DNA from: Pyxicephalus adspersus
Taxonomy: Eukaryota; Chordata; Amphibia; Anura; Pyxicephalidae
DNA length: 64,000 bases
Reading direction: 5' to 3'
Assembly: GCF_032062135.1 (NCBI RefSeq)
Contig: NC_092861.1
Coordinates: forward strand, 140,485,789 to 140,549,788
The position numbers were made by a program, and so were the translations under genes. The notes under the pieces are model-generated. The model was not told the origin of the DNA, made no database searches, and saw only the letters and a program-made list of their open reading frames with translations. This document shows, in pieces, positions 1-10,984 of the stretch. The number at the start of each line of letters is the position of its first letter. The stretch's first letter is position 1.

Positions 1-53
1 TCGTTCGTCGTTCATTTCCAACGATAAAAATTGGAAGTGTGTACGCAGCTTAA
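1..53. mobile_element. CpG-rich MITE, terminal fragment cut by window edge
   Basis: Ends in AATTGGAAGTGTGTACGCAG then CTTA, the same terminus as the full element at 60209-60638 (AATTGGAAGTGTGTACGTAG). Rich in CGTTCG words like that copy. Only the terminus is inside the window. Confidence 0.75.
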
Positions 54-1540
54 CACACTACGGATGACACTCAGCCATTCCTCAATCTCATACTAAGACA
101 CCAGGGGCTCTAATCCCCCTATCTTTTACGTCACTCCTTGATCAACTAATACCATGAACTTTGAGTGTCTGTATCCCCTGAAGAAGCCAATGTGCGAAAC
201 GCGTCGGAAAATGAGACAAACTCCCATGACTCTGAAACTGACACTATGCTGAATAGTGGTCTCTTGATATGTTAATGAGATCATAAAACTTCATTGTATG
301 TTTTGTACCTAACCGTATGCGTTTAATCTATTTGAATTAAAATTCTAAATGTTTTTTTAGCTATGTCATTGCCAAAAAAGACGTCTTTTGTTCTCCTCCT
401 ATCCTGATCCCCCTTTTGGTTTCCCTTCTCTCCACTACCCGCACAGTGCAATAGTCAGTAGTGCAACCAGAGTTGACTATGCTACTTATTTCATTTTGCA
501 ATCTAAGAGGCCAAGTCCTACAGGCCCCCGTCTTCCTCTACATTGCAAGCCTGCATGTAAATGCTTTGGGTAAGTGTTGTTGCAGTTACTTATCCAGGCC
601 ATTATTGTTAGCATACCCCACGAGTCTTTGATTGAAATGTCACAAGGGGGTGACATGAAGAAGCCGAACACCTTCTTCAATAAGAGTTCAGCATGAGAAC
701 AGCCATTTCACCAAAAAAAAATTGTATTTTAAAGCACATTTAGGCAATAAAAAATATAATAACCTACAGGACAAGAAAATAGGATGTAAGCATTGGGCTT
801 TAAATGAGTGAGCATTAAAACAGTATGAACCCTGCACAACACGTTTGGCACGCGAAGGGCTGTTTCAACAGTAAAATACGTCAGATGCTTGTTACCCGAG
901 ACAAGAAGTTGTAAACAACCAATCATGAATGATTGCTGTACTTTGGGGGGGCGCTCACTTATTCTCCTTTATCCTCTCTATGAAACAGAATGGTGTTGTG
1001 TGTACAGCGCTCATTCATTGATAGGTCACTGAAAGCGATCACAAAACAGTTTTTTCAATGACAAATATTTGATGTCTGTACCGGGATTTCAGAAAAGAGA
1101 GTGAAGTAAGTAAAAGTTCTACTTTATTCAGCTTAGTTTTAAGGAAGTGAAAGGATATAAAAGCAGAAAGAACGAATAGACATTTAGAAAAACAAGACAG
1201 AAGGGAAGTGAGATCATGATCCAAAAGAGATACATTACAGTCGGCATAGAAATTATATTGTAGGCCAAGATGTTGAATATACACTGAACAGTGATAGATA
1301 CAACAGGTCTGCTCAGAAAGTAATAGGATGGATTTCTGTCCACCTTTTGCAGACCCTGCGTTGTCAGAAGACATTATCCACCACTGGACTACACTTTAAT
1401 CTTCATGGCTCAGCTTTCATCGCTGTAGAGAGCTGACAAACAATGAACAATAGCTGTTCAATAGTTACTATGAGTTTCTGCAACCAGTACATTACTTGTC
1501 ATTCTGAAGTACATATAAACACTTTCCCATTATGACTTAC
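1..1540 (-). other. TRERF1 intron after exon 9 (partial)
   Basis: No exon seen. The first ~52 bases are the end of a CpG-rich MITE (separate entry). At 160-220 there is a CCTGAAGAAGCC ... GCGAAACGCGTCGG motif also met in altered form at 29.1 kb. ORFs here have no recognisable homology. Confidence 0.5.
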
Positions 1541-1616
1541 CTGCATAGTGGTAGTCTGCTAGTGGGTGGCTTTTCTCTCTTGGCATATCTTTCAATAGCA
1601 GTATCCCCAGAGCGCT
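1541..1616 (-). CDS. TRERF1: TRERF1 coding exon 9: end of ELM2, linker to SANT
   Basis: A 76-nt exon (TTATTGCAG|AGCGCT to TATGCAG|GTAAGTC). It reads SALGILLLKDMPREKSHPLA followed by DYHYAG, matching human ALEMLLLRKPV and CHPLANYHYAG. It exits in phase 1, as needed for the SANT exon (starting GSDKW in human), which was not found in 1-1540 and should lie outside the window. Confidence 0.92.
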
Positions 1617-2684
1617 CTGCAATAAGAAAAATCCAAACATCACATAACAAACAGACTTTGATTGTCACTTTTTTTCTGACAGTTATAATAAATTAATTAA
1701 ATTAAATGAACAATGTATATCTTTCTACTGCAAGAATACAGACATCTACTCATGATTATTTTTACAAATTGGGAATTCAGTTTCTATTCTTAAAGGAATC
1801 CTAAGATAAACAAAAGTAAGGGACTGTCATTGTTGCTATCCCTCTATAACTTTTATATAAACATTGTCTTGCAGATAACTCAATGTTTAAATTCACTGCT
1901 CCAAAACAAGCATATTAAAGTCTAAATGAAGTTACAACTTCTGATCTAGTTGTTTCTAGCCAAATGCATAAAGAGTACTAAGGTCATATAAGAGGCTGTC
2001 TGGTAACCAGCATTTTCAGATGATTGGAATGGCAGCCTAAATGTTGCTTAGGAAGCCAATGAGACTACTACTTGCCAAAAAGGGCATCTATTGTATGTAA
2101 AATATTAGATGAAGGGCAGTGGCATAGCCCTCAATGTAGGGGATACACATTAACATGCAGTGCCACTTATGGGCACAAAGCAGCAGTTTGCTTTGCATCT
2201 GGGAACGGCTTTCATTGCAGTTTGCAACTTCAAGTTAAAAAGGGTCCTTAAACTGCCCTTCAGGGGGCCTGAAGAGGTCTGGATCAGCAGTAGCCAACCA
2301 GTGGTCCGTGAGAAAATTTTGGTGGTCCGTGGCTCTGGGCCACTGGGGGGAAGCACTGGCCAGACCCGCGGACAACGTCTCCCGTACAGAACGCAGGGTA
2401 AAATAAGTGGGCGGGTTATGTTTATGTACACAACCCACCCACCCCACCATCAACAGGCTCAGACCTGCAATGGGAGAGTGGGCTGGTTCTAGCATCATGA
2501 CTTCACTCTAGGTAAAGTTTCTTCCACTTTCAGTAACACCTAGCTCCCCCAGCATGTGCTGTCCGGAGCGGGTAAAATTAGTCCTCTGCCGAGCCGAAAA
2601 GGTTGGCCACCACTGGTCTGGATAACATTATAGTTTAACTGTAATTGAACTCCACAAAAAATGGAACATAAAGCAATTTCTTAC
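1617..2684 (-). other. TRERF1 intron 8
   Basis: Apart from the hAT element at 2285-2615, no repeat or exon recognised. Confidence 0.7.
2285..2615. mobile_element. hAT-type non-autonomous element with perfect 8-bp TSD
   Basis: Flanked by identical GTCTGGAT at 2277-2284 and 2616-2623, the 8-bp duplication typical of hAT elements. Ends are CAGCAGTAGCCAACCAGTGG and (3') GGTTGGCCACCACTG. The interior resembles copies at 9705-10032 and 22001-22213. Long ORFs here are shadows. It sits in the intron between exons 8 and 9, 69 bp from the exon-8 donor. Confidence 0.85.
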
Positions 2685-2788
2685 CATGATGTTACCATTG
2701 GCTTCAAAAAGAGAATGCAAAGCATACTCCAGATTGGTTCCTCCTCCTGGAAGTACACTAGAGCAGGACATGCTCAGGAACACCTCCA
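2685..2788 (-). CDS. TRERF1: TRERF1 coding exon 8: ELM2 domain, second part
   Basis: A 104-nt exon (TTGTACAG|TGGAGG to ATCATG|GTAAGA) encoding [19 protein letters not shown] and then [16 protein letters not shown] (residues 756-790). It matches human VENLLNLCCSSALPGGGTN and [15 protein letters not shown]. The segment is the helical second half of ELM2. Entry phase 1, exit phase 0. A hAT element lies only 69 bp into the downstream intron. Confidence 0.94.
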
Positions 2789-3044
2789 CTGTACAAAAAG
2801 AAACACAGAAATCAGAATAGTGCACAAATGGAAAGTTCCAGCCAACAAACATACAGCAGCAATGCTTCAAATTTACCTGACACAAGAACTACTGGGGTAT
2901 GGGCTGTCCACCCCTTTTAGCATCAATCTCAGAGACAGTGCATACATTTACTTAGCTGACCAACTTTGAAAGTAAACATTATCAATGGAGCAGAATCATG
3001 AGGGCTTCCTAAAGCACAAAGTAGTAACAGGGTAATGAAGAAGA

Positions 3045-3325
3045 CATGTGTTATCATCCAGGGTTCTGTGGGACCACAGAGTTTCTCTTAAGATTCTCAG
3101 GAGTTCCTTGAACTGTAGATGACTGACCTGGTGCTTGCATAGTTGCTGGATAAGAACCCAACAACATGACACTAATGGACTTTTTACCTGTAGGTGGTGG
3201 GAGTCTGACCACCATTGTAAACTAGAACATATTCCCACAATATAAAAGCCATGTTTCCCTCTGATGCCTGATGAAAGGTTCTGAAAGTTATTTTGGGAGT
3301 TTCCTCTGGGCTAAAAAGCTTCAGG
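3045..3325. mobile_element. Diverged copy of CAGTGTTTCTCAACC hAT-type family
   Basis: Shares in order the family blocks AGGGTTC, AGGAGTTCCTTGAACTGTAG, TGACACTAATG, TTTTACCTGTA and a closing GGGCTAAAAAGCTT with copies at 43.6, 47.2 and 55.2 kb. Ends are decayed so limits are approximate. Confidence 0.55.
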
Positions 3326-3429
3326 CTCTGAATGTTGATGATAACATTTTTTACATATATATATAGTCCTACAACGCTACCAATAAGTGTCCGGATGTAT
3401 GAGTTTCACTCATACACAAATGTAATTAC

Positions 3430-3830
3430 AATTTGTCTTGCAAAAGTCCTTAGGTCTGTGGGTGCAGTATTTTGATCTGGGGTCACTTGAACTAGTCACA
3501 TCTAGGTTCAACAACATTATGTGCCCAAAAATGAGGTCATCTGACTGCCTGAATATACTGAACCAGGTTTTGCTGATGGCACAATACATATTTCAAGATG
3601 ACAATGCCAGAATACACCGTGCTCAAATTCGGAGAGGTTTAGGAAGCATGAGACATCATTTAACCCCATTGAGAAATTTTGGAATGTGCTGGAGACTTTA
3701 CACAACTACTTTCCCATCATCAATACAAGATCTTGGTGAAAAATTATTGGAACTTAAATGTGATGTTGCAAAAAGTTATTGAAACAATACAGCAGCAAAT
3801 ACATGTTTTACTCAAAGCTAAAAGAAGTCT
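3430..3830 (+). pseudogene. Tc1/mariner transposase remnant (C-terminal part)
   Basis: The open frame 3438-3782 contains IFQDDNARIHRAQI, the Tc1-family Q-D-N block around the second catalytic Asp, and FPSSIQDLGEKLLELKCDVA near the C-terminus. The N-P-I-E block is present only out of frame (around 3660-3690: CCCCATTGAGAAATTTTGG), showing a frameshift. The N-terminal DNA-binding domain is missing. It is a dead DDE transposase fragment lying opposite in sense to TRERF1. Confidence 0.8.
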
Positions 3831-4567
3831 AATAAAACTTTAGAATGTGTGACTTTTTTGGCCCAAGTCACACAAAATCATAAATAAAGCCGCCTCATAT
3901 ACATACATTACTACATGGAAGACCAATGCAAGTCCTAATTTAATACATATTAGTACATAACTAGAAATGCTTATCACATTATTGGCACAACCCTGCACAC
4001 AAGTTTCCTGACCCATCAGGACCAGTTTCTCAATACTGTTCAATGGGTCCAATTTACACTAAATCTCATACAAAACTATGATTTATTCAGGTATACAGAT
4101 TGTGTGCTGGGTAATATTATGTAACTAAAAGGTGAATTATCATTCTAGTAGACTCCCTAAATTTGATGTAATGAAATAAAGTGCTTAACAAAACACAACC
4201 TGAAAATTGAGGTCATAAATAGAAAATGACCATCTCTCCTATTTCTATGAATATTAGAAATTCATCAAAATTCACAGTGGCATCAATATAGTATAGAAGC
4301 TGTTCAGAGTGATAGACAAGTCCTGACAATAGAGAGGTCTTTAGTTATCTCTGATCATTACAAAGATCACTGGAAGCTTTAACAAAACAATGGTGGACCA
4401 CATATCAATGTTGGCAGTAAAGGTTACGATATCTGGCCGAATTCGGTCACTTTTGTTACTGTACCAGGTAAATAACATTGCATAATGTTCTGAAATTGTT
4501 ATACATCAAAACAAGTTGCCAGAGCACGTTTCCTTCAGGAACATTTCTTATTTGTTTTTGCTCTAAC

Positions 4568-4707
4568 CTCTTTGCTGTGATTCTTCCTTCTCTAGATCTG
4601 GCCATGGCTTCCACACCAGAGTGGCTTTGTGCCTCTCCTTCTCCAGTGAAGACTGGCACTGGAGATCTGGGATCTCTGCCTGGAATCTCGTTCCAATATT
4701 GATCCTC
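4568..4707 (-). CDS. TRERF1: TRERF1 coding exon 7: ELM2 domain, first part
   Basis: A 140-nt exon (TTTTTAG|GAGG to AAAGAG|GTTAGAG). It encodes [16 protein letters not shown], a variable stretch, then [14 protein letters not shown] and EESQQR (residues 710-755). RINIG-x-RFQAEIP and the W-K-P-W motif are ELM2 hallmarks; ELM2 with the following SANT docks HDAC1/2. The middle (CQSSLEKER) differs from human. Entry phase 2, exit phase 1. Confidence 0.94.
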
Positions 4708-5768
4708 CTAAAAATACAACAGATGCAAGACATTAGAAGCCGCTGTTAAATGACTGAATGACTCACTTTTGTTTAGCCTTCTCAGAATGAAGAGCAATAT
4801 TTATGCTCCATAACATTCTAAATTCTCTGCACTGTGCCTGCGTTTTCAGTATGCAGAATTATTGGCGACAAAATATTCTATTGATAATATTTGTGGTGTG
4901 GAGACTCCAATGTCTGACCATGTGCTCTCTGCATAAGGCTGCATTCCCAGATAGGAGGGCATACAAGTCATATGACATTTTAAATCATGTGAGCAGCCCT
5001 GAGTCCCGAAGTACAACTCCTACTGGCAAAATGGCTGTAAATATATGCCAGAATAATTTTGTTTTCATGAAAAGCAGTGGCATGACTGGCTGGACCATTA
5101 TAGTGATTTCCTAATATTATATATTTATATGTTTTATGCCAGGTTAAAGGCTAGGCAACTAAGGGATAATGGGAATTTCTTTGTATTTTCCTGTATGCAA
5201 TTTTAAATTGTATGCAAGTGTACTGGAAAAATGAACTACATACATAAAGAGAACCAGACACTATTAGACTGAGGTTCTGCTTGAAAGTTCGGTCTTTTAC
5301 TGTTTAATTGTTTTGTGTTTTGATTATAGAGGTGGCAGATTGGACAATAACTGTTGGGAGGGAGTAAAAAAAAGCTAATTTTTTTTTCTGTAAATGAACT
5401 ACTACACAATACTTGCAGCTAGAGAGGTAAGTGGGGTCAGGATTTTTAATCTCAATAAACTCATCTTTACATAATTTTTCTGGCATATATAATTCTGTAA
5501 TGCAGAGCAGTGAAATAATAATTTACTATTAGTATTATGTAGTATTGGTTTTTACTTATGCTCATACAGAAGTATGCAAATCCGAATCGCTTGTAATTAT
5601 TTTACAACTCACGTGCATCTACTTACAAAGCATACTTGAAACAAACTCCAGGTTTTATAATTAGATAATATTAATATATAGGAAATTTAAATTACTGAAA
5701 CAATATTAGTATAATGAACATTACTTTAATAGGAAAAATACAAAACGAATAAAAAAAGTATTTCTTAC
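4708..5768 (-). other. TRERF1 intron 6
   Basis: AT-rich; no exon or repeat family recognised. Confidence 0.6.
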
Positions 5769-5835
5769 GGTTCCACATCAACAGTGTATTCTCCAGGCCC
5801 AGGTGTTACAGTTGCACCAGTTCCATCAATGCTAT
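5769..5835 (-). CDS. TRERF1: TRERF1 coding exon 6: ELM2 N-terminal edge
   Basis: A 67-nt exon (TTTATCAG|ATAGC to GGAACC|GTAAGAA). With flanking split codons it reads [20 protein letters not shown] then VEP, almost the human [20 protein letters not shown]. Entry phase 1, exit phase 2. It leads directly into the ELM2 domain. Too short to appear as an ORF, identified from homology and splice sites. Confidence 0.93.
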
Positions 5836-6533
5836 CTGATAAATAAACATATCATTATAGACAGATGATGACATCAATGAATGCCTACATTGTCAACACA
5901 TTCAAATATCAACTAGAACCTTCAAGCTATCCATGTAATTGGGGTGAGGTTGTAGGAGAACTGGGCTACCTATAAACAGTGGGAGTCACCACCCTGTAAC
6001 CACTATCTGCCAGGACCAACATCCAAGCCAATATCACTAGGCCAGATGGATGACTGGTAATGATCCAGTACTCCATGGGTCTTATGAGTGATTCATTTGG
6101 CTTGCCGCATAGTATTTACAGCTTGCTCCTAAAACATTAAAGCAAATCTGTTGGGAGGGTAAAGTAGGGATGTCAATGCTGACCTTCAATGCTGAAAAAG
6201 CTATCTCCAATCTCCATACATTCTGAGTCACCTACATGAAATTAGCATTACAATGTCTACATGACACCTTCCAGAATTCACCATATCTGACCACATCCAT
6301 GTCTTCTCCAACAACCTAACATGACCACTGTGTCCCCTTCTATGTTCCTCTATTGGGAGACCTGTTAGATATATCCAATCCTGCACAAAACAGTTATTTC
6401 TACATACCATAGCTTTTGTTGAGTACCAAATTCTTCCTACCAAAAGGCATCCTGTGCCCAAAAACTAGTCTAGAAAATAAGTGGAACTTAATAGTGAAAA
6501 TCTTGAAGTAGGCTTGGTTTTTAAATAAATAAA

Positions 6534-6585
<52 letters not shown>

Positions 6586-7326
6586 TCAACAAATTAGGTA
6601 AAAAAAAGACCCAACTGGGTTGTCGTCATCGTCATTGGGAGATAGTCAGTTACCATGAGATCTGATAGGTGAACACATATCTCTAAACTGCTGTTTACTA
6701 TGAAAATATCAAAATGTTATATAATGTAATAAAATGACTACAGCTAACCCTATGTACACTAACTAACTCTTGATTGATCCCATATATTGTATCAAATGCA
6801 CCTATAGCAGCTTTGTGTATTCTTGTTCCTTTTGTTTTGTTTTTTTTTAAAATTCCAAATGAATGTTCAGATTAAATCAAGGAATAAATCAAAAATCAAA
6901 ATTTTGCTGGAAAAGGGCTCTTGGTCTTTGTGTGGAAGCAGCTGTCTCTGTGCAGAGGTCCAATATACCTCAAGGTTAATCAAACCAATAGCTGTAAAAT
7001 GGATTGCTCTAGCTAAGGTTCGGCAGGAGGTGTGTCAGGCCAAGTAAAGGATTCCCTGCTTCCAAAAAGACAGCAAGGGTCATTTTTTGCAGAATATTAG
7101 CAGCAGATAGGCCTTTCTGCTCAGTATGTGGTTGATTTCTAAAGAACATGTATTGTAAGACTTTGCAACCCTTTGCCTGTACCTGGAATATATTTGGCTA
7201 AAGTGGTGTTACTTGCTCTTACTTGTCCATGTTTTTGCTACCAAGATGGGTCTGAATTACTGATCCTCCTATAGATTCAGATGAAAAACCACTTGAGTGA
7301 AACTTATTTAGAAACAAGATACTTAC
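5836..7326 (-). other. TRERF1 intron 5
   Basis: Holds an (AT)n microsatellite at 6537-6581 and otherwise nothing recognisable. Confidence 0.65.
6537..6581. repeat. (AT)n microsatellite
   Basis: About 22 uninterrupted AT units in TRERF1 intron 5. Confidence 0.98.
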
Positions 7327-7693
7327 TGGAGCGACAAAGCAGCACTCTTGGAGTGGGTGTCAGAGGTGTGAGAGGAAGGTGAGCATTATGTGCGGCTGTG
7401 ATAACACTACTGAAAAGTCCTGACCCCTGGCGCACTGGGCTGAGCATAGGAGGCGGCGTGTAGGTGGGCAGCTCCTGGGTTCCCAGCAGTGTCTCTGCAA
7501 TGATGCGAGGAGAGCGGAGCTGGCTTTGGTACAAAGTTGCTCCTGAGTGAGACGTATTCATATTAAAGGAAGGAGGTGGTATGAAGAGAGGCTCAGGCCT
7601 ATGGCGATACTTCCTTCTTTCCTGGGGAGGTTTGGTGGGATCTTCTGATTTACCCAGTTTCGTACCAGACTGGTGATGTGTTCTGATTGTTTC
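7327..7693 (-). CDS. TRERF1: TRERF1 coding exon 5: proline-rich region before ELM2
   Basis: Residues 565-686 plus one base. It begins after ACATTCAG with ETIRTHHQ and holds the highly conserved [46 protein letters not shown] and [17 protein letters not shown] blocks. These proline-directed motifs are shared with MIDEAS and ZNF541 upstream of ELM2. Donor is CTCCA|GTAAGT. Open reading runs upstream of the acceptor into the intron, but the acceptor is placed where homology to human starts. Confidence 0.95.
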
Positions 7694-8641
7694 CTGAATG
7701 TAAGTTACAACATTTTCAAGATGAGACTTGATTTTCCTTTTTGTCATTTTCGTTATAAATTTCCATTAGTGTATAGTGCATGATTTTGTATTTATTAACT
7801 TCTGGAAAATTGTAGGTCTCATTGAAAAACTATTTAAAATGAACACAGCAACCGCATTCTAAAAGTTTTTTTGAACACATTTTTGCAGATAAAAAGAAAA
7901 AATTTGGTTGCTGGTCCTTATTTTTCAACATGAAACTCTTGTTTGTTTTAGTTTAATTATTTTATTTAGCATTAAGGGAGGTTAGAGCTGTTAGAGATTC
8001 TAAGTTAGAGCTAATAAAGAAGCTAACATAAAAAGACCCAAACTAAAAAAAACAGAAGCTAGAGGTATTTGGCAAAGTCACTTTTGCCACAAAAAAGCCC
8101 TGGTGCCTGGTGACTTTTAATTTATACCTACACTGCATAGTGCATGCAATGTAAAGCTTAACTGTATACACCACACTGCCACTTACAGCCAGCTGCTGGG
8201 GACAATGCAACTCCTGCACATGCACAGGAGTTACATAAAAGATGGCCGTGCAATGGCAGTGGATTATGAAGTCCACCATGGAGTTGGCACCTTCATAGGA
8301 CTCAATGAATACAGGTTCCTGAACCTCCAAAAAACAAAGTCTTTGCCAAAAAGAACAAACAGTGTTGTCATCCTGTTAAAAGAATTGCAAAAAAATTGGT
8401 ATTAAAAGGGGACTCATGGGGGAAACAATGGGGAAAACAAAAATCAAGTTAGTTCTATTGACAAACTGCAGAATATACTTACCGGTACTTATCCATAGTT
8501 CCATTTTTATTTCTTACAGTGCAATATAATAAGACTATAGTAATATCTTTAAGGCATGATTTAAATAAAAACTTCTTAAAAAGTCTAATTGTCACACAAA
8601 TAACACAAAACACAAAGAAGCAGGCAGATGAAAGCACTCAC
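7694..8641 (-). other. TRERF1 intron 4
   Basis: No repeat or exon recognised. The open frame of exon 5 runs on to about 7747 without homology. The intron starts GTGAGT at 8641. Confidence 0.6.
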
Positions 8642-8866
8642 AGAAGAGGCACATGAGCTGACCACTTTTGGAGAGGACGGCGGGGTAAAAGTCATCCTCG
8701 TTAGGACAGGCATTTCGTCATCAGATGCACAGCCCTCAAGCTGCTCCGCTCTGCTGCTGGGCTGTGCATTAGGTTCTGGAGGTGCAAGCTTTACAGGCAC
8801 AGAGACAGGCATAATGATGGGGGTGAGGTTCTCCGCCTCGCTAGACTGTGACTTCTCGCCTTCCTC
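8642..8866 (-). CDS. TRERF1: TRERF1 coding exon 4: MPVSVPVKL / SDDEMPVL linker
   Basis: Residues 490-564, exactly 75 codons, phase 0 at both ends. It opens EEGEKSQSSEAENLTPIIMP and contains PVSVPVKL and SDDEMPVL, both recognisable from human TRERF1. The long polyproline run that human has between EEGEK and the AESLTP block is absent here. After MPVL it continues TRMTFTPPSSPKVVSSCASS to a strong GTGAGT donor; in the human isoform I remember, MPVL is followed directly by EIPRKH. So this tail may be an isoform-specific 3' extension of the exon. The segment is acidic and Ser/Pro-rich, with no fold visible. Confidence 0.88.
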
Positions 8867-9469
8867 CTGTATAGATAATTACAAACGTTCAACCTCAAAT
8901 ATCTAATCCCCCCAACACACCAACTGGAACCCTGAGAGCAAAACCTTCATGCAAGGATCGCATTAGTATCATTGGACCTCATGACAAAACATGTCTGAAT
9001 AAGGAACAGAAACCTGACATCAACAGCAAAGAAATTCTGTTGCAGTGTAAAAGAATAAAATAAAAAATATGAATGGTTGCTGTGGATATTAACACTATTT
9101 TTCCAGACAAATCAGGTCATGAGGTCAAAACTATTGGAGCATTTCATGATACAGAAACGTATACGCTACCAAGTATTTCATTTGGAACCCAGCCAACATT
9201 CAACTAGCCAAGAAATGTTTTCTGGTAAGCTGGAAAGACCTTGCCATGGTCACTCCTCCAACGTACATTCCCACTTCAGTCTTTTTATCCAATATTTCCC
9301 CCTGTAATTCTTGATTCATGAAAATTCAGGTCCAAACCTCAGCAGATTCTGTACCATGCAGTAATTGCATGCATCTTGCAAACATAGAAGTGCATGCTTT
9401 TATTCATTCTACTACTTTAAAGTATATTTCAAAATGTTTGTGAACACCTAATCATCCTACAAAAGCCTT

Positions 9470-10170
9470 GTAGATGTTCCAGTTCTATTACTATGGAAGT
9501 AAATATAGAGTTGTCCTCACTCTGGCTGATAGTTGTTACTGTCCTGGAAGGGCTTGCAAGGACATTTCAGAGTGTGTTTGAGTGAATTTGTTCTTATTTG
9601 TAGCATTTGTAAGGTCCGTTACTGATTTTGGACCTGACTTAAATTGGTGTTCCATTTCATACCAAAGGTGATCAGAAGGGTTGATGTCAGGCCTCTGTAA
9701 AGGCCAGTGGTCGCCAACCTTTTCAGACCCACAGACCACTAAATGCACGGACTCTGAACCGTCCATGCACGGGGAGCCGTGTGACACTCAAAGGGGAAGA
9801 AACTTCCCCCAGAGTGACTGCATGATGCCAGATCCCACCCACTCTCCCATCGCAGGTCCGTCCAGAGACACAACCCGCCCACTGCCCTGAGCCTACAATC
9901 TGTACGGGAGACATGGTCTGCAGCTCTGGCCGGTGCACCCCCCCAGAAGGACCCCACTGGGGGACGAACCGGCCAGAGAAGCGGACCCCTAACATTTTCT
10001 AGCGGACTACCATCGTTTGCTGACCGCCACTATAGGACATTAAAGTTCCTCCACACTACACTCAATAAGTCCTTTTCATGGTGGTTTTTTGCACAATCAT
10101 GTTCTTGTTGGAACAGAAAATTGGCAACCTGTTGTGACGGAGTAGGTGGTGCAAAATTGTGTAAAAATTG
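9470..10170 (-). pseudogene. Tc1-like transposase remnant, split by a hAT insertion
   Basis: On the plus strand the order (AAATTGGTGTTCCATTTCAT, AAAGGTGATCAGAAGGGTTG, GATGTCAGGCCTCTGTAAAG) is the antisense of the Tc1-family block encoding the N-P-I-E region. After the 9705-10032 insertion the same element resumes with AAGTTCCTCCACACTACACT and TTGTTGGAACAG. Transposase coding is on the minus strand and is disrupted by insertion and many changes. Confidence 0.7.
9705..10032. mobile_element. hAT-type non-autonomous element nested in Tc1 remnant
   Basis: Begins CAGTGGTCGCCAACCTTTTC and ends TGACCGCCACTA, an imperfect inverted repeat. Interior GGACTCTGAACCGTCCATGC, GAGCCGTGTGACACTC and CGGCCAGAG match (reverse sense) the element at 22001-22213. 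Flanking target duplication is eroded. GC-rich compared with neighbours. Overlapping ORFs on both strands are not genes. Confidence 0.75.
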
Positions 10171-10793
10171 CAGACTTCATACTACTCTTAACTGTAAAAC
10201 ACTAAACTCATCTGAAAAAGCACGCTAACTGTGTACTAGCAATATACTTGAAGTCATGTCACTATGCAAGACCAAGAAAAAAATGTACAAATGCCCCACA
10301 TTCTTCATATAAATTACAGAATGTAGAAATTTCCCAAGTACGTAAAATGCATATTTTCCACACAGTAATGACAACTGGACATGCAAGCTCAACAAGACAC
10401 CAACAAGAGTTTTATATAACAGTGATGTCTACAAATACACATAATTCATAATGGCATAGCACAAAGCAAGCAAACAGCAAGCAAGCATTCCTTCTGCTCT
10501 GTTTTGAGAAAACCTTCAAAGTAGCTTATCAAAGTGAATCTGTCAGCAAGATCATGGTTATGATAGGCAGACTGAGGCATTCAGGGGGATCACCTTTACT
10601 AATGAAGTTCACACAGCCATTGCTGTATAATTTATTACAAAAGTGGTTTTGGACTCATGTTAGTGTACATGTCAGTTCTTCATATATGTTATACCCAACA
10701 TATGGAACGCCTAGACATTGTTGACATTTGACCCCAGAGCCCCAAAGATGGAGTTATACTAATATGTACGAGTAACTAACAGTTGCATTCTAA

Positions 10794-10980
10794 GGGCTTG
10801 AATTATTTAAGATCCCCAAAGGCTGGAGAGGATACACTTTCATCAGTAAAGCTGGGTGATCCAGCAAACCTGAAATTATCTGAATTCAAAACATTTGCTA
10901 GCAAAGAGAAAATGACTTTGAAAAAATCCATTTCAGGTTTGCTGGATCACCCAGCTTCACTGATGAAAATATATCCATTC
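10794..10980. mobile_element. Palindromic MITE, copy 1 (3' end truncated)
   Basis: Arms GGTGATCCAGCAAACCTG (about 10854) and CAGGTTTGCTGGATCACC are inverted around about 10900. Left terminus GGGCTTGAATTATTTAA is intact but the right arm stops after GATGAAAATATATCC, where a hAT-type fragment begins. Same family as the four complete copies at 18.5, 32.9, 38.8 and 46.0 kb. Confidence 0.85.
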
Positions 10981-10984
10981 CAAT

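Larger units (their letters stand above)
2789..4567 (-). other. TRERF1 intron 7
   Basis: Contains a diverged hAT-type copy (about 3045-3325) and a Tc1-like transposase remnant (about 3430-3830). The remainder, 3840-4567, shows nothing recognisable. Confidence 0.7.

Noticed and set aside
1..1540. Search for the TRERF1 SANT exon
   Set aside because: No frame with a DKW(T/S)-like start or a SANT pattern was seen on the minus strand; it should be outside the window.
2150..2498. Overlapping ORFs of 87-110 codons on both strands
   Set aside because: They lie over the hAT element at 2285-2615 and its edge; GC-rich repeat sequence stays open by chance.
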